Origin: Nostoc sp. MG11
GTDB taxonomy: Bacteria > Cyanobacteriota > Cyanobacteriia > Cyanobacteriales > Nostocaceae
DNA: 64,000 nt
Direction of reading: 5' to 3'
Assembly (NCBI RefSeq): GCF_014904695.1
Contig: NZ_JACXXN010000030.1
Location: 1 to 64,000, forward strand
Program-made: the position numbers and the translations under genes
Notes under the pieces: generated by a model
What the model saw: the letters and a program-made list of their open reading frames with translations, nothing else
Database searches by the model: none
What the model was told of the DNA's origin: nothing
Shown here: one piece after another, positions 17,401 to 27,143 of the stretch
Layout: the number at the start of each line of letters is the position of its first letter
Numbering within the stretch: the stretch's first letter is position 1

Positions 17401-20400
17401 ATGATGCAAAAATCAGAAAATAATCACCCTGGAAATAATAATTCTGCCGTAAACGTACTAAAAGCAAACACAAATATTGTTTTTATAGACACAGCAGTTA
17501 TCGATTACCAAAGTTTGATAGCTGGTATCATACCGAGCAGTGAAGTTGTTATCCTTGACAATACTCAAGATGCGATAACACAAATTACTGAGTTTTTAGC
17601 GGCACGTAAATCCAAGTCAGTTCAATCAGTTCACATTGTCTCCCACGGCAGTGAGGGAAGTTTGCAACTAGGCTCAACCAACGTCAACCTCACTAATCTG
17701 GATACTTACACAAATCAGTTACAAAAGTGGCGAAGTGCTTTAACTGATGATGCTGACATCCTACTTTATGGCTGTGATGTGGCAAGTGGTGAAGGCACAA
17801 AATTTGTACAGCAAATTAGCCAAATCACTGAGGCTGATGTTGCCGCTTCCACTGACAAAACAGGAAGTGCAGCTTTAGAGGGCGACTGGAATTTGGAGTT
17901 TAGCAGCGGTGAAATTGAAGCTTCCCTAGCATTTGAATCTCAAGTAATAGATGCTTACAACTATATTCTGCCTGCACCAGGAGGAGTTAGTTTTACTGGC
18001 AGCTACTCTCAAAACTTTGACTCATTAGCTAATTCAGGAACGCCTGTATGGGCTGATGATTCAACTATTGCGGGTTGGTATTCAACAAGAACAACTTACA
18101 ACACTAATAATGGAAATTCAAACACAGGTGCATTGTACAGTTTTGGTTCAAATTCTTCGACTGAGCGGGCGCTTGGTTCAGTAGCTTCTGGTACTACAGG
18201 AACTATTTACTACGGGTTACGCTTTACAAACAACACAGGTTCACCGCTTACTACATTAAGAGTAAGCTACATAGGTGAACAGTGGCGTAATGGTGGTAAC
18301 GCAACGCAGCAAAAGCTGAGCTTCAGCTATCAAACTGGGACAAGTTTGACAAGCTTGACTACAGGAGCATGGACACCTGCGACATCGCTAGATTTCACCG
18401 GGCCAATTGCAACTACAACCGCAGATGCCCAGAATGGAAATGCAGCAGAAAATCAAGTTGTAATATCATTCATAATTAATCTTGCCACGCCAATAAATGA
18501 TGGTGAAGAGATTATATTACGCTGGGAAGACCCCAATGACACAGGTAACGATCATGGTTTAGCGATTGATAATGTTACAGTCATATCAAACAACATCTTT
18601 TTAGTAACCAACACAAATAATAGCGGTGCTGGCTCGTTAAGGGAAGCCATTATCAATGCCAATAACGCTTTAGGGGTTGATACAATCCTCTTTGATACAA
18701 CTGGGATCTTTGGTGATGCTACCCCTGACATGATTACCCTCACTTCTGGGCAATTGAATGTTACTGAAGAAGTCATCATTCAAGGAACTGGGACGAATAA
18801 ACTCACTATTAGTGGTAACAATGCTTCCCGTGTCTTTAATGCCAGCGCATCCCTCACAATTAATGATTTGAAGATTACAAGAGGTAATGCAGGTAGTAAC
18901 TACGGCGGTGGCATCTATAGCAACAGCAGTGTCGCTCTCAGCAATACCATCATTTCCGGTAACTCGGCCAGTTTTGGCGGCGGCATTCTCACTTTTAGCA
19001 GTGTCAGCGTCAGCAATAGCACTTTTTCTGGCAACACCGCAACTCAGTCCGGTGGCGGTATTTACAGCGTCAGCAGTTCCACAGTAAGCAATAGCACCTT
19101 TTCTGGCAACTCAGCCACAAACAACGGCGGGGGCATATTGAGCCAAATCAATGCCACAATAGGCAATAGCACCTTTTCCGGCAACTCTGCGAATTATGGC
19201 GGTGGCATCTTCAGCGACAGCGGTGCAACAATAGTAAGCAATAGCACCTTTTCCGGCAACTCTGCAAACACTAGCGCTGGTGGTATCTATAGCAACAGCA
19301 CTGTCACTGCCAGTAATAGCATCATTTCCGGTAACTCGGCTACATACGGAGGTGGTATTCTTGCTGTCAGCAGTACCACAGTGAACAATAGTACTGTTTC
19401 CACTAACTCGGCTACGTTCGGCGGCGGTATCTATGGTATTGCCAGTGTCAACACAAGCAATAGCACCATTTCCGGTAACACCACAACTCAGGATGGTGGC
19501 GGCATTTACAGCCCTAGCGGCATTATTTTAAACAGTACGATCACTAATAATACTGCTGACAGCGATAACAACACTACAGGTAACGGTGGCGGCATTTTCA
19601 ACTCTGGTAGCGGCACTTTCAGCATCAGCAATAGCATCATTGCTGGCAACTTTGATAAAGGTAATGAAGCCTCTGATGTGTTTGGTCAAAACTTTACTGG
19701 TAATGCTTACAACCTGATTGGCAATACCAATGGTATATCGTCTAGCACTCTAGGCACAGGCACAGATATTATCAACTCCAACCCAGGACTCAAACCACTG
19801 GGAAATTACGGTGGTTCCACCCAAACTCACGCCCTAAATTTTAACAGCCCTGCCTTTAATGCTGGTGACCCCAATTACAATGGCAGCTTAACTATTGACC
19901 AGCGTGGCACAGGTTACAGTCGTATTCAAGATAGCAGAATTGATATTGGGGCATTTGAAAATGATTCGATTTATTACGTAATTTCTACTAACACCCCAAC
20001 TTTATCTGAAGGTAATAGCGGCAGTCAAAGTGTTACATTTACCGTCAGCCGTAGCGGCAAGACTGGTGTGGCAAGTACCATAGATTATGCTTTTAGCGGC
20101 ACGGCAATTTTTGAAAGTGACTACAACAGAATTCTAGTTAAAAGTGGAGAAGTTAACCAAATTGGTGAGTTTATAGATGGTAAATTATCCGGGACTTTAA
20201 AGTTTGCAGTTGGAGAAAAAACAAAGAAAATTATAGTTGATGTTTTAGGTGATAACGCATTTGAACCTGATGAAAATATTACTGTCACCTTGAGTAACCC
20301 CAACCTCACAGCTGCGCCGGAAAATTCTACAATTATTACCAGTTCAGCTACGGTAGACATCATCAACGATGATAACCAACCCACCATCAGCATTTCGGAT

Positions 20401-21096
20401 GTCTTCGTCACAGAAGACAACACAGGTAAAATAACTAACGCTAACTTTGCCGTTACTCTATCTAATCCTAGTTCTCAGCAAGTTATTGTTAATTACAACA
20501 CGAGTGACGACAGTGCAAAAGTCTCTGACCTTGATTACAATTCTGGATTGGGGTTAGTCATTTTCGAGCCTGGTGAAACCAGTAAAGCTATTAGTTTGGG
20601 TGTTAGAGGCGATAACAAAGTTGAATCGAACGAAACATTTTCTGTCAATCTTTATGGTGCAACAAATGCCGCAATTACTGATAGTTTGGGAGTTGTAACT
20701 ATCATCAATGATGATACCAGTCAAATTCCTACTATCAATATTTCAGATGTCTTACTTTCTGAAGGCAACGCAGGTCTACTAACTAATTTCTCTTTTGACG
20801 TGACTCTCTCCAATGCAAGTTCTCAGCAGATTACTGTGAATTACAGTAAGAATAATGGCACTACCGATTCTAATGACTTTTATTCTTATTCTCCTGGGAT
20901 AGGAATAGTCATTTTTGAGCCTGGCGAAACTACCAAATCTATTAGCTTTGGAGTTAAAGGTGATAACACAGTTGAATCTAATGAGAAATTTTTTGTTGAT
21001 CTCTTTGGTTCGACAAACGCTGCGATCGCAAAAAGCGAAGGAGTCGCCACCATCATAAATGATGACAATCAAGTCGGCTTTTTCTTTGGCTTTTAA
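17401..21096 (+). CDS. Large DUF4347 / parallel beta-helix / Calx-beta surface protein
   Basis: Residues about 25-190 form a DUF4347 domain (IVFIDTAVIDYQSLIAG, VHIVSHGSEGSLQLG, DILLYGCDVASGEGTKFV), which is typical of very large cyanobacterial secreted proteins. Residues 195-400 resemble a lectin-like exported domain. Residues 410-790 have about ten repeats of the type ISGNSAxxGGGI, a right-handed beta-helix of the polymorphic outer-membrane/choice-of-anchor kind. Three Calx-beta modules follow (about 850-980, 995-1105 and 1115-1225), each ending in IINDDN/T. There is no conventional signal peptide and no RTX nonapeptide C-terminus; the protein ends in a short aromatic tail (QVGFFFGF). It is likely exported, Ca-binding and involved in adhesion or sheath formation. 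Start ATG 17401 (or 17404). Confidence 0.88.
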   Translation: MMQKSENNHPGNNNSAVNVLKANTNIVFIDTAVIDYQSLIAGIIPSSEVVILDNTQDAITQITEFLAARKSKSVQSVHIVSHGSEGSLQLGSTNVNLTNLDTYTNQLQKWRSALTDDADILLYGCDVASGEGTKFVQQISQITEADVAASTDKTGSAALEGDWNLEFSSGEIEASLAFESQVIDAYNYILPAPGGVSFTGSYSQNFDSLANSGTPVWADDSTIAGWYSTRTTYNTNNGNSNTGALYSFGSNSSTERALGSVASGTTGTIYYGLRFTNNTGSPLTTLRVSYIGEQWRNGGNATQQKLSFSYQTGTSLTSLTTGAWTPATSLDFTGPIATTTADAQNGNAAENQVVISFIINLATPINDGEEIILRWEDPNDTGNDHGLAIDNVTVISNNIFLVTNTNNSGAGSLREAIINANNALGVDTILFDTTGIFGDATPDMITLTSGQLNVTEEVIIQGTGTNKLTISGNNASRVFNASASLTINDLKITRGNAGSNYGGGIYSNSSVALSNTIISGNSASFGGGILTFSSVSVSNSTFSGNTATQSGGGIYSVSSSTVSNSTFSGNSATNNGGGILSQINATIGNSTFSGNSANYGGGIFSDSGATIVSNSTFSGNSANTSAGGIYSNSTVTASNSIISGNSATYGGGILAVSSTTVNNSTVSTNSATFGGGIYGIASVNTSNSTISGNTTTQDGGGIYSPSGIILNSTITNNTADSDNNTTGNGGGIFNSGSGTFSISNSIIAGNFDKGNEASDVFGQNFTGNAYNLIGNTNGISSSTLGTGTDIINSNPGLKPLGNYGGSTQTHALNFNSPAFNAGDPNYNGSLTIDQRGTGYSRIQDSRIDIGAFENDSIYYVISTNTPTLSEGNSGSQSVTFTVSRSGKTGVASTIDYAFSGTAIFESDYNRILVKSGEVNQIGEFIDGKLSGTLKFAVGEKTKKIIVDVLGDNAFEPDENITVTLSNPNLTAAPENSTIITSSATVDIINDDNQPTISISDVFVTEDNTGKITNANFAVTLSNPSSQQVIVNYNTSDDSAKVSDLDYNSGLGLVIFEPGETSKAISLGVRGDNKVESNETFSVNLYGATNAAITDSLGVVTIINDDTSQIPTINISDVLLSEGNAGLLTNFSFDVTLSNASSQQITVNYSKNNGTTDSNDFYSYSPGIGIVIFEPGETTKSISFGVKGDNTVESNEKFFVDLFGSTNAAIAKSEGVATIINDDNQVGFFFGF

Positions 21097-21162
21097 TCAA
21101 TACTGAATGTATCCTAAATACCAGGAAATACTTTGCGCCTTAGTATTTTTGTGGGTAGTTTC

Positions 21163-23715
21163 CTACATAATATTTAATGGGTCTACATCTATTGTCAAGC
21201 TAACTGACGCAGGACAAAGCGATCGCACTTCTTCCCAATCTGGCAACTGTGGCAATTCATCAGGGGAAAATTTAATCAATATCTGCCAACGATAACGATT
21301 TGCTACCCGCAAAATACTAGCTGGTGCTGGCCCCAATATCTCGAATCCTTCTTCTGCACTCAAGGCTGTAGCGATTATTTGGGCTGCATTTTGTACTTGA
21401 ATGGGATCGAGACTACTCAAGCGCAATAAAATTAACCTCCCGTAAGGGGGATAATTGAGTGCTTGGCGTTGTTCTAATTCAGTTTGAGAGAAAGACTGAT
21501 AATCGTGCGATCGCACCGCTTCAATTACTTGATGCTCTGGAGTATAAGTTTGTACAATCACCCTCCCCGGATCTTCGCCTCTACCAGCACGTCCAGCTAC
21601 CTGAGTCAGGGTTTGAAATGCCCGTTCACTGGCGCGATAGTCTGATAAATGCAACAATCCATCAGCGGCGACAACGCCCACAAGTGTTACCTGGGGCAGA
21701 TCTAGACCCTTGGTGAGCATTTGCGTACCTACTAATAAATCTGCTTCGCCGTTGGCAAATTGGGTAAGTAGGGTACGGTGTGCGCCTTTGTTGCGGGTGG
21801 TATCGCTATCAAAACGAATTAAGCGCAACTGGGGAAACTGTCGCGCTAATTCCTGGGCTACTCGTTGAGTACCACTACCAAAGAATTTCAGGTAAGGGGA
21901 ACTACAGTCGGGGCAAAATTTGGGGTGCGATCGCGTATAGTTACAGTAATGACACCGCAACAATTGCGGCGCTCCCTCTTCAGTGTGGTGATACGACAGC
22001 GACACATCACAGTGCGGACATTCCAGCACATACCCGCAACTGCGGCAAGATACAAAGGTACTGTGTCCCCGGCGATGAATAAATAAAATTCCTTGTTGCT
22101 GTCTCTCTTGTAGCTGCTCTAAAGCTTCTTGCAACGCTCTACTAAATATAGAACGATTTCCCTGCTGCAACTCTAGCCGCATATCTACTATTTCTACTGG
22201 CGGTAGAGGACGGGAGTATATTCTCTCAGGTAATGACAGGTAATAGGACGTATGAGTAGAATTTTGCTTCCCCTGCTCCTCCTGCCTCCTCACACTTACC
22301 CAACTTTCCAACGAAGGGGTGGCGGAACCCAATACCAAGGGACAATTTTCTAACTCTGCTCGCCACTGGGCGATGGTGCGGGCGTGGTAGGTGGGGATGG
22401 GGGAATCTTGCTTAAAGCTGCTGTCGTGTTCTTCATCTAAAATAATTAAACCCAAGTTGGGCAAAGGGGCGAAAACGGCACTGCGAGTCCCAATCACAAC
22501 TTGGGGTTCTCCTGTGAGCATTTGTCGCCAAGTGTCGTAACGTTCTCCGTCTGAGAGGGCGCTGTGATAAACGCTAACTTTATTGCCAAATCGGGCGCGG
22601 AAACGATCAGTTAGTTGGGGTGTGAGTCCAATTTCTGGGACTAAGACGAGGGCGGATTTGCCTTGATTGAGTAAAGGTGCGATCGCTTGTAAATAAACTT
22701 CTGTTTTCCCTGAACCTGTGACTCCATGCAACAAAACTTGAGCAAATCCATCTATTGATTGTATTATTTCTAATGCATTAGCTTGGGCAGCAGTTAAGGA
22801 TTTAGCGCGATCGCCTGCTAATGCTGGCCCTTGTTCTGTTCGCAATACTTCTCGTTCTTCAATGACGATGTAACCCTTTTGTACCAACGTCTTGAGGATA
22901 GAGGAACTAGCACTGCAAATTTGCAATAATTCACTTTGCCACAACTCACCACCACGTCGCCGCAACACTTCTACAATCTCTCTTTGGCGAGTAGTTAAGT
23001 CACTGTCCGTTGCGTCTATCAATATAATTGCTTTTTGCAGCTTTGGTCGAGTTAGTCGTGGGGGTTCTAAGTAGCTTTGTACTAAACCAAATCGGACTAA
23101 CTCCCGAATTCCCCGGTAGGCAGATTTGACTTTCTGTTGTATGTAAGCAAAACTGTAGTCTCCTGCTGGTTGCGCTTGCAGAAGTTCCAAAATTTGTCGC
23201 GCAGTTGGAGTCAGGAAGGAGGAGACGAGTGGAGGAGTAAGAGTATTTTGGAATTTTGAATTGTTTATTTCTTTGTCTACCCCTCCTCTAACAAGGCGGA
23301 TGCGACGCTGCGATCGCCCCAGTAACCCTGGTGGCAAAGCAACCCGGATCACTTGAATCAGGGGTGTATAGTAATATGCGGCGACTCGATTGAGTAATTC
23401 CCAATAAGCACTTGGGAAAAACCCGACGCTGACTATATCTTCTACTTCTCGGATTTTTTCGGGGGGTAAATCGATATTTGGTTGTGCTAGGAAACGAATG
23501 GCGATCGCTCCTACTTGTTGTGCCCCAAATGGCACACTTAAAATATCACCTAGTTTGATTTCTAACTGGGCTGGCGATCGGTAAGTAAATAGTCCCGTGC
23601 TTCCTGGACAGTCTACTAGTACTTCAATCCACCTGTTTAAATTTGTCTGTGACTGATAGGATTCCCCAGGCTCAGCTACCACCAAAGGAGATAAGTTTAC
23701 CTCATTAATATACAT
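21163..23715 (-). CDS. priA: Primosomal replication restart helicase PriA
   Basis: A 3'-to-5' superfamily 2 helicase that reloads the replisome at stalled forks. Visible are the N-terminal DNA-binding domain, Walker A (LLHGVTGSGKTEVYL), the DEEH box (LIILDEEHDSSFKQD), the motif III region VLGSATPS, and four zinc-binding CxxC pairs (CRSCGY, CPHCD, CHYC, CPDC). QVAGRAGRG is motif VI. At 850 residues it is longer than the common 730 to 820. Two stretches that break family blocks (about residues 145-167 and 475-492) are low-complexity and look repeat-derived. It converges with the surface protein gene, with 66 bases between stops. Confidence 0.96.
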   Translation of the reverse strand: MYINEVNLSPLVVAEPGESYQSQTNLNRWIEVLVDCPGSTGLFTYRSPAQLEIKLGDILSVPFGAQQVGAIAIRFLAQPNIDLPPEKIREVEDIVSVGFFPSAYWELLNRVAAYYYTPLIQVIRVALPPGLLGRSQRRIRLVRGGVDKEINNSKFQNTLTPPLVSSFLTPTARQILELLQAQPAGDYSFAYIQQKVKSAYRGIRELVRFGLVQSYLEPPRLTRPKLQKAIILIDATDSDLTTRQREIVEVLRRRGGELWQSELLQICSASSSILKTLVQKGYIVIEEREVLRTEQGPALAGDRAKSLTAAQANALEIIQSIDGFAQVLLHGVTGSGKTEVYLQAIAPLLNQGKSALVLVPEIGLTPQLTDRFRARFGNKVSVYHSALSDGERYDTWRQMLTGEPQVVIGTRSAVFAPLPNLGLIILDEEHDSSFKQDSPIPTYHARTIAQWRAELENCPLVLGSATPSLESWVSVRRQEEQGKQNSTHTSYYLSLPERIYSRPLPPVEIVDMRLELQQGNRSIFSRALQEALEQLQERQQQGILFIHRRGHSTFVSCRSCGYVLECPHCDVSLSYHHTEEGAPQLLRCHYCNYTRSHPKFCPDCSSPYLKFFGSGTQRVAQELARQFPQLRLIRFDSDTTRNKGAHRTLLTQFANGEADLLVGTQMLTKGLDLPQVTLVGVVAADGLLHLSDYRASERAFQTLTQVAGRAGRGEDPGRVIVQTYTPEHQVIEAVRSHDYQSFSQTELEQRQALNYPPYGRLILLRLSSLDPIQVQNAAQIIATALSAEEGFEILGPAPASILRVANRYRWQILIKFSPDELPQLPDWEEVRSLCPASVSLTIDVDPLNIM

Positions 23716-24552
23716 AGTTTCTGACTTTATAGACAGATATTTCCCTTACCTAGCTGGTCAAAATTAACCTGGCTCACTTAACTTTAAGTCTTCGCTTTCA
23801 TAGACATAAACTGTATTTCGTAATACTTTTATCACCCATAATACTTGATAAGTTTCTTCTTATGTAATCTACTAGACAAATTCATCTCAACTATACGTGC
23901 AATAAATATTTTGTACCTACTAACAAATAAAATCACCTCGGCTATTTCCGCAACGGTTCTCTATCTACTAAATAGGGTATAGCCCTTTTCCGCCTATCGA
24001 TAGATATTCAACCCTTGCTGTATATGAGATGCTCTTATACAAACAAGATGATCCGGAAATTAAGCTGCTACATTTGTAATTTGTTTCATTTGGGTAACTC
24101 TAATCAGAGATGCATAACCCCAGTATCAAGTTTTCAATTTATTCAATCAACCTCATCACCTCATCACCTAAGCAATAAAAAAATTAGAAAAATTTAAGAC
24201 ATTGGAATTAGTACCTAGAGTTTTTATATTTGTTAAGGTTGATAAAGTTTCGAGGAAGTTTGACATATTTGGTAATTAAGAAAAAAATGAGGAATACAGA
24301 TCATGTATGTTGTTGGAAGCCTGAAAATAAAATTTTGTTGGTACAAAATTCAGTATTAGTTATGGGTTCGGTTTATTCGTAACCCCTAACAGGTAAGTAA
24401 ATACTGATTTTTAGTCCTAAGGAAAAATTAGCAAAAGCTTGTATTTTGCTAGATGAAAGGGTGCATTTGTCCATTAAGGAATCTACCAAGTCTCGAGCGA
24501 GCATCTGTCACTAAATTATGCACCAAAAAAAGCAACAATCCTCAAGGAAACT
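23716..24552. other. Intergenic region between priA and the sigma factor gene
   Basis: About 840 bases with divergent genes on either side, so both promoters lie here. It is AT-rich with no HIP1 site and no recognised RNA gene. Open frames such as 24015-24197 lack any family resemblance. The roughly 350 bases before the sigma gene form a long leader. No riboswitch consensus was recognised. Confidence 0.6.
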
Positions 24553-25686
24553 ATGAATATTGCTGAATTGGGAAAAATGGAAATTCTGGAGAATGCTACT
24601 GATAATGAAGAACCATCACTCGATAGTTTAGATCTAGTGGCAGATGAAGATCCTCCAATTGTAGAAAATGTCGAATCAGAAGAACGCGATGGGGATGAGA
24701 TGGCAGCGGCTCGCCCTTCGGGATACAATAAAACCGAGCATGATGATGCTGTAGGCGCGTTTTTTAAAGAAATGGCGCGTTATCCGCTTCTAAAACCTGA
24801 TGAAGAGGTAGAATTAGCACGGCGAGTTAGGTTTTTAGAAGAAGTTAGGGAAATACAAGCTTCGTTGCATTTAGAACTAGGACAACAACCTAGCAAAGAG
24901 CAAGTAGCTTCCCAGCTAGATATGACAGAAAAACAACTAGAAAGTCGCTTGTATCAAGGTCGAGTTGCGAAACGCAAAATGATTCGCTCTAACCTGAGAT
25001 TGGTAGTTTCCATTGCCAAGCGATATCTCAATCGAGGAGTGCCTTTTCTGGATTTAATTCAGGAAGGAGCAATGGGTTTAAATCGCGCTACAGAGAAGTT
25101 TGACCCAGATAAAGGCTACAAGTTTTCTACGTACGCCTATTGGTGGATTAGACAGGCAATTACACGTGCTATAGCTAACGATGCGCGGACTATTCGTTTG
25201 CCTATCCATATTGTTGAAAAACTGAACAAGCTCAAAAAAGCGCAACGGGAACTCAAGCAAAAACTCTGTCGCAATCCTTCTGAAGCTGAGATGGCCGAAG
25301 CTTTGGAAATTAGTGTGCAACAACTACGCCAACTACAACAACTACGGCGTCAAGCACTTTCACTCAACCACCGCGTCGGTAAAGAAGAAGACACGGAATT
25401 GATGGATTTGCTAGAAGACGAAGACAACCTGTCTCCAGAAGCAAAAATGAATGAAAACATGATGCGTCAGGAGATTTGGGAAGTATTGGGTGACGTGCTA
25501 ACTCCACGGGAGAAAGATGTGATTTCTCTACGCTACGGTCTGACAACCAGCGAACCCTGTACTCTAGAAGAAGTTGGAAATATGTTCAATCTTTCCCGTG
25601 AGCGAGTGCGACAAATTCAAAGCAAAGCCATGCGGAAATTACGGCGTCCCCACATAGCCAAACGTTTAAAAGGTTGGTTGATTTAA
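24553..25686 (+). CDS. Group 2 (RpoD-like) RNA polymerase sigma factor
   Basis: The acidic N-terminus is followed by region 1.2 (VGAFFKEMARYPLLKPDEE), region 2 with RSNLRLVVSIAKRYLNRG and KFSTYAYWWIRQAITRAI (the -10 recognition helix), region 3, and region 4 (LTPREKDVISLRYGL, then NLSRERVRQIQSKAMRKLRR for the -35). At 377 residues and without the long region 1.1 of the housekeeping SigA, it is a non-essential group 2 sigma of the SigB/C/D/E type. Which paralogue it is cannot be decided by eye; the divergent GAMGLNRATEKFDP block suggests the SigC branch. Such factors redirect transcription under nutrient, light or heat stress. Confidence 0.93.
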   Translation: MNIAELGKMEILENATDNEEPSLDSLDLVADEDPPIVENVESEERDGDEMAAARPSGYNKTEHDDAVGAFFKEMARYPLLKPDEEVELARRVRFLEEVREIQASLHLELGQQPSKEQVASQLDMTEKQLESRLYQGRVAKRKMIRSNLRLVVSIAKRYLNRGVPFLDLIQEGAMGLNRATEKFDPDKGYKFSTYAYWWIRQAITRAIANDARTIRLPIHIVEKLNKLKKAQRELKQKLCRNPSEAEMAEALEISVQQLRQLQQLRRQALSLNHRVGKEEDTELMDLLEDEDNLSPEAKMNENMMRQEIWEVLGDVLTPREKDVISLRYGLTTSEPCTLEEVGNMFNLSRERVRQIQSKAMRKLRRPHIAKRLKGWLI

Positions 25687-25893
25687 ATTGTCACTTTATA
25701 TGTTAAATCCTTTGGCTTGAGATAGAGAGAGATTTAACGCCTGACCTAATTAGCTCTACAAATAAATTTAGGGGCTTATATCTGTATATTTCTTCATCCT
25801 GACTGTAGCAAGCCGTAAAAACTGGGTGTTTTGTACCTTTTTCTTGATCCTTTCTTTAGTCATTAGATATTAGTCACAAAACTTTGCACAGTT

Positions 25894-25935
25894 GACTATA
25901 GACTATGGACTAGAGACTATGGATTATGGACTAAT
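25894..25935. repeat. Short tandem heptanucleotide repeat (STRR type)
   Basis: Six consecutive 7-bp units related to GACTATG (GACTATA, GACTATG, GACTAGA, GACTATG, GATTATG, GACTAAT). Heptanucleotide STRRs are a known hallmark of heterocystous cyanobacteria. The repeat ends at the ATG of the next gene, so it may alter its leader. Confidence 0.85.
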
Positions 25936-26428
25936 GACATCAGGTAGCGATTTAATTTTGCGTTTTGCTGAACCCGCTGATTGCAATGTACTGTTTGAAT
26001 TAATTCAAGGGCTTGCAGAGTACGAAAAATTATCTCATGCTGTTACTGGCAATGCTCTAGCACTCAAGGAGCATCTTTTTAGTACGCCAAAGTATGTAGA
26101 GGCAATTCTAGCAGAATATGCAGGTCAAGCTGCTGGTTTTGCCTTATTTTTTCACAATTATTCAACATTTCTGACAAAGCCAGGAATTTATTTGGAAGAT
26201 TTATTTGTCTTACCAGAATATCGAAGACAAGGTATTGGGAAAGCTCTGCTTATAAAAGTAGCCCAGATAGCTGTAGAGCGGGATTGTGGGCGATTAGAGT
26301 GGAGTGTGTTGGATTGGAACGAATCGGCCCAAGCATTCTATCGAAGCATGGGAGCATCTATTTTAGATGATTGGCGAATTTGTCGCGTCACAGAACAGGC
26401 GCTTACTAAGTTAGCAATTAAAGCATAA
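25934..26428 (+). CDS. GNAT N-acetyltransferase, diamine/spermidine acetyltransferase-like
   Basis: A single GNAT fold of about 164 residues: LRFAEPADCNVLFELIQGLAEYEKL at the start, GFALFFHNYSTFL and GIYLEDLFVLPEYRRQGIGKALL with the acetyl-CoA-binding QGIGKA loop, then RLEWSVLDWNESAQAFYRSMGA. The pattern matches the SSAT-like family, whose members acetylate polyamines or small amines. The frame can be extended to a TTG at 25892, but that would translate the heptamer repeat, so I use the ATG at 25934. The gene stands alone between the sigma factor and petJ. Confidence 0.88.
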   Translation: MTSGSDLILRFAEPADCNVLFELIQGLAEYEKLSHAVTGNALALKEHLFSTPKYVEAILAEYAGQAAGFALFFHNYSTFLTKPGIYLEDLFVLPEYRRQGIGKALLIKVAQIAVERDCGRLEWSVLDWNESAQAFYRSMGASILDDWRICRVTEQALTKLAIKA

Positions 26429-26590
26429 AGGCTGAAATGAAAACCAGCAAAATTTTATTCTTTATTCTTGATGATTTATTAATCATTAAAACTAAGTTTG
26501 ACAGCTTGTCTTTTGACGAAGATAACTGCTCAAATAAGAATTATGGAGGGTATTACACCAAATAAGCCGTTATTGCAGAGAGAACACAGA

Positions 26591-26926
26591 ATGAAAAAAA
26601 TTCTTTCAATAATACTGTTAGGCATAACAATCTTCACCCTTGCCTTCAGTAGTCCAGCTTTGGCAGCAGACAGCGCTAATGGAGCTAAACTTTTTAGTGC
26701 TAATTGTGCTTCTTGTCATGCGGGTGGCAAGAATCTAGTTCAAGCTCAGAAAACTCTGAAGAAGGACGCTTTGGAAAAGTATGGCATGTACTCAGCTGAA
26801 GCGATTATCGCCCAAGTAACAAAAGGTAAAAATGCTATGCCAGCTTTCCAAGGTCGTTTAAAACCTAATCAGATTGAAGATGTAGCCGCCTACGTGCTTG
26901 AAAAAGCAGACAAGGATTGGAAGTAA
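26591..26926 (+). CDS. petJ: Cytochrome c6 (cytochrome c553), luminal electron carrier
   Basis: A small heme protein carrying electrons from cytochrome b6f to photosystem I or to cytochrome oxidase in the thylakoid lumen. Residues 1-25 are a Sec signal peptide ending in ALA before ADSANG. The heme site CASCH has Cys39, Cys42 and the axial His43. The axial Met83 lies in [10 protein letters not shown]. The C-terminus [13 protein letters not shown] is typical of c6. The mature length of about 86 residues fits. The ATG at 26591 is chosen because the extended frame from 26498 would place unrelated residues before the signal peptide. A strong terminator follows. Often used when copper (plastocyanin) is scarce; no regulator is visible here. 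Confidence 0.96.
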   Translation: MKKILSIILLGITIFTLAFSSPALAADSANGAKLFSANCASCHAGGKNLVQAQKTLKKDALEKYGMYSAEAIIAQVTKGKNAMPAFQGRLKPNQIEDVAAYVLEKADKDWK

Positions 26927-26955
26927 ACCAACTAACGTTTAACTCAAACAACTAA

Positions 26956-26990
26956 AAATTTGCGGGGCTTTGTGTCCCGCGAATTTTATT
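26956..26990 (+). terminator. Intrinsic terminator of petJ
   Basis: AAAATTTGCGGG pairs with CCCGCGAATTTT around a short loop and is followed by ATT. It begins about 30 bases after the petJ stop, as expected for a monocistronic gene. Confidence 0.8.
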
Positions 26991-27015
26991 GCTGCCGAAA
27001 TTGTCAAATATGATG

Positions 27016-27130
27016 CAATACGGTTCAGATAAGATAATTTGCACGCCGATACCTCTGTAGAGACGTTGCAGTGCAACGTCTCTACAATGCGACGTCTCTA
27101 CACACATGAAATCTGTACTGAATTGTATTG
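27016..27130. mobile_element. MITE-like element, same end family as the one at 63311
   Basis: The left end CAATACGGTTCAGATAAG (27016-27033) and right end CTGTACTGAATTGTATTG (27113-27130) are imperfect inverted repeats. The left end is nearly identical to the end of the element at 63311 (CCAATACGGTTCGG). The core carries two copies of the GAGACGT palindrome (27058-27102). Non-coding, about 115 bp, between petJ and the TPR gene. Confidence 0.6.
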
Positions 27131-27143
27131 AAATATAATTCTT

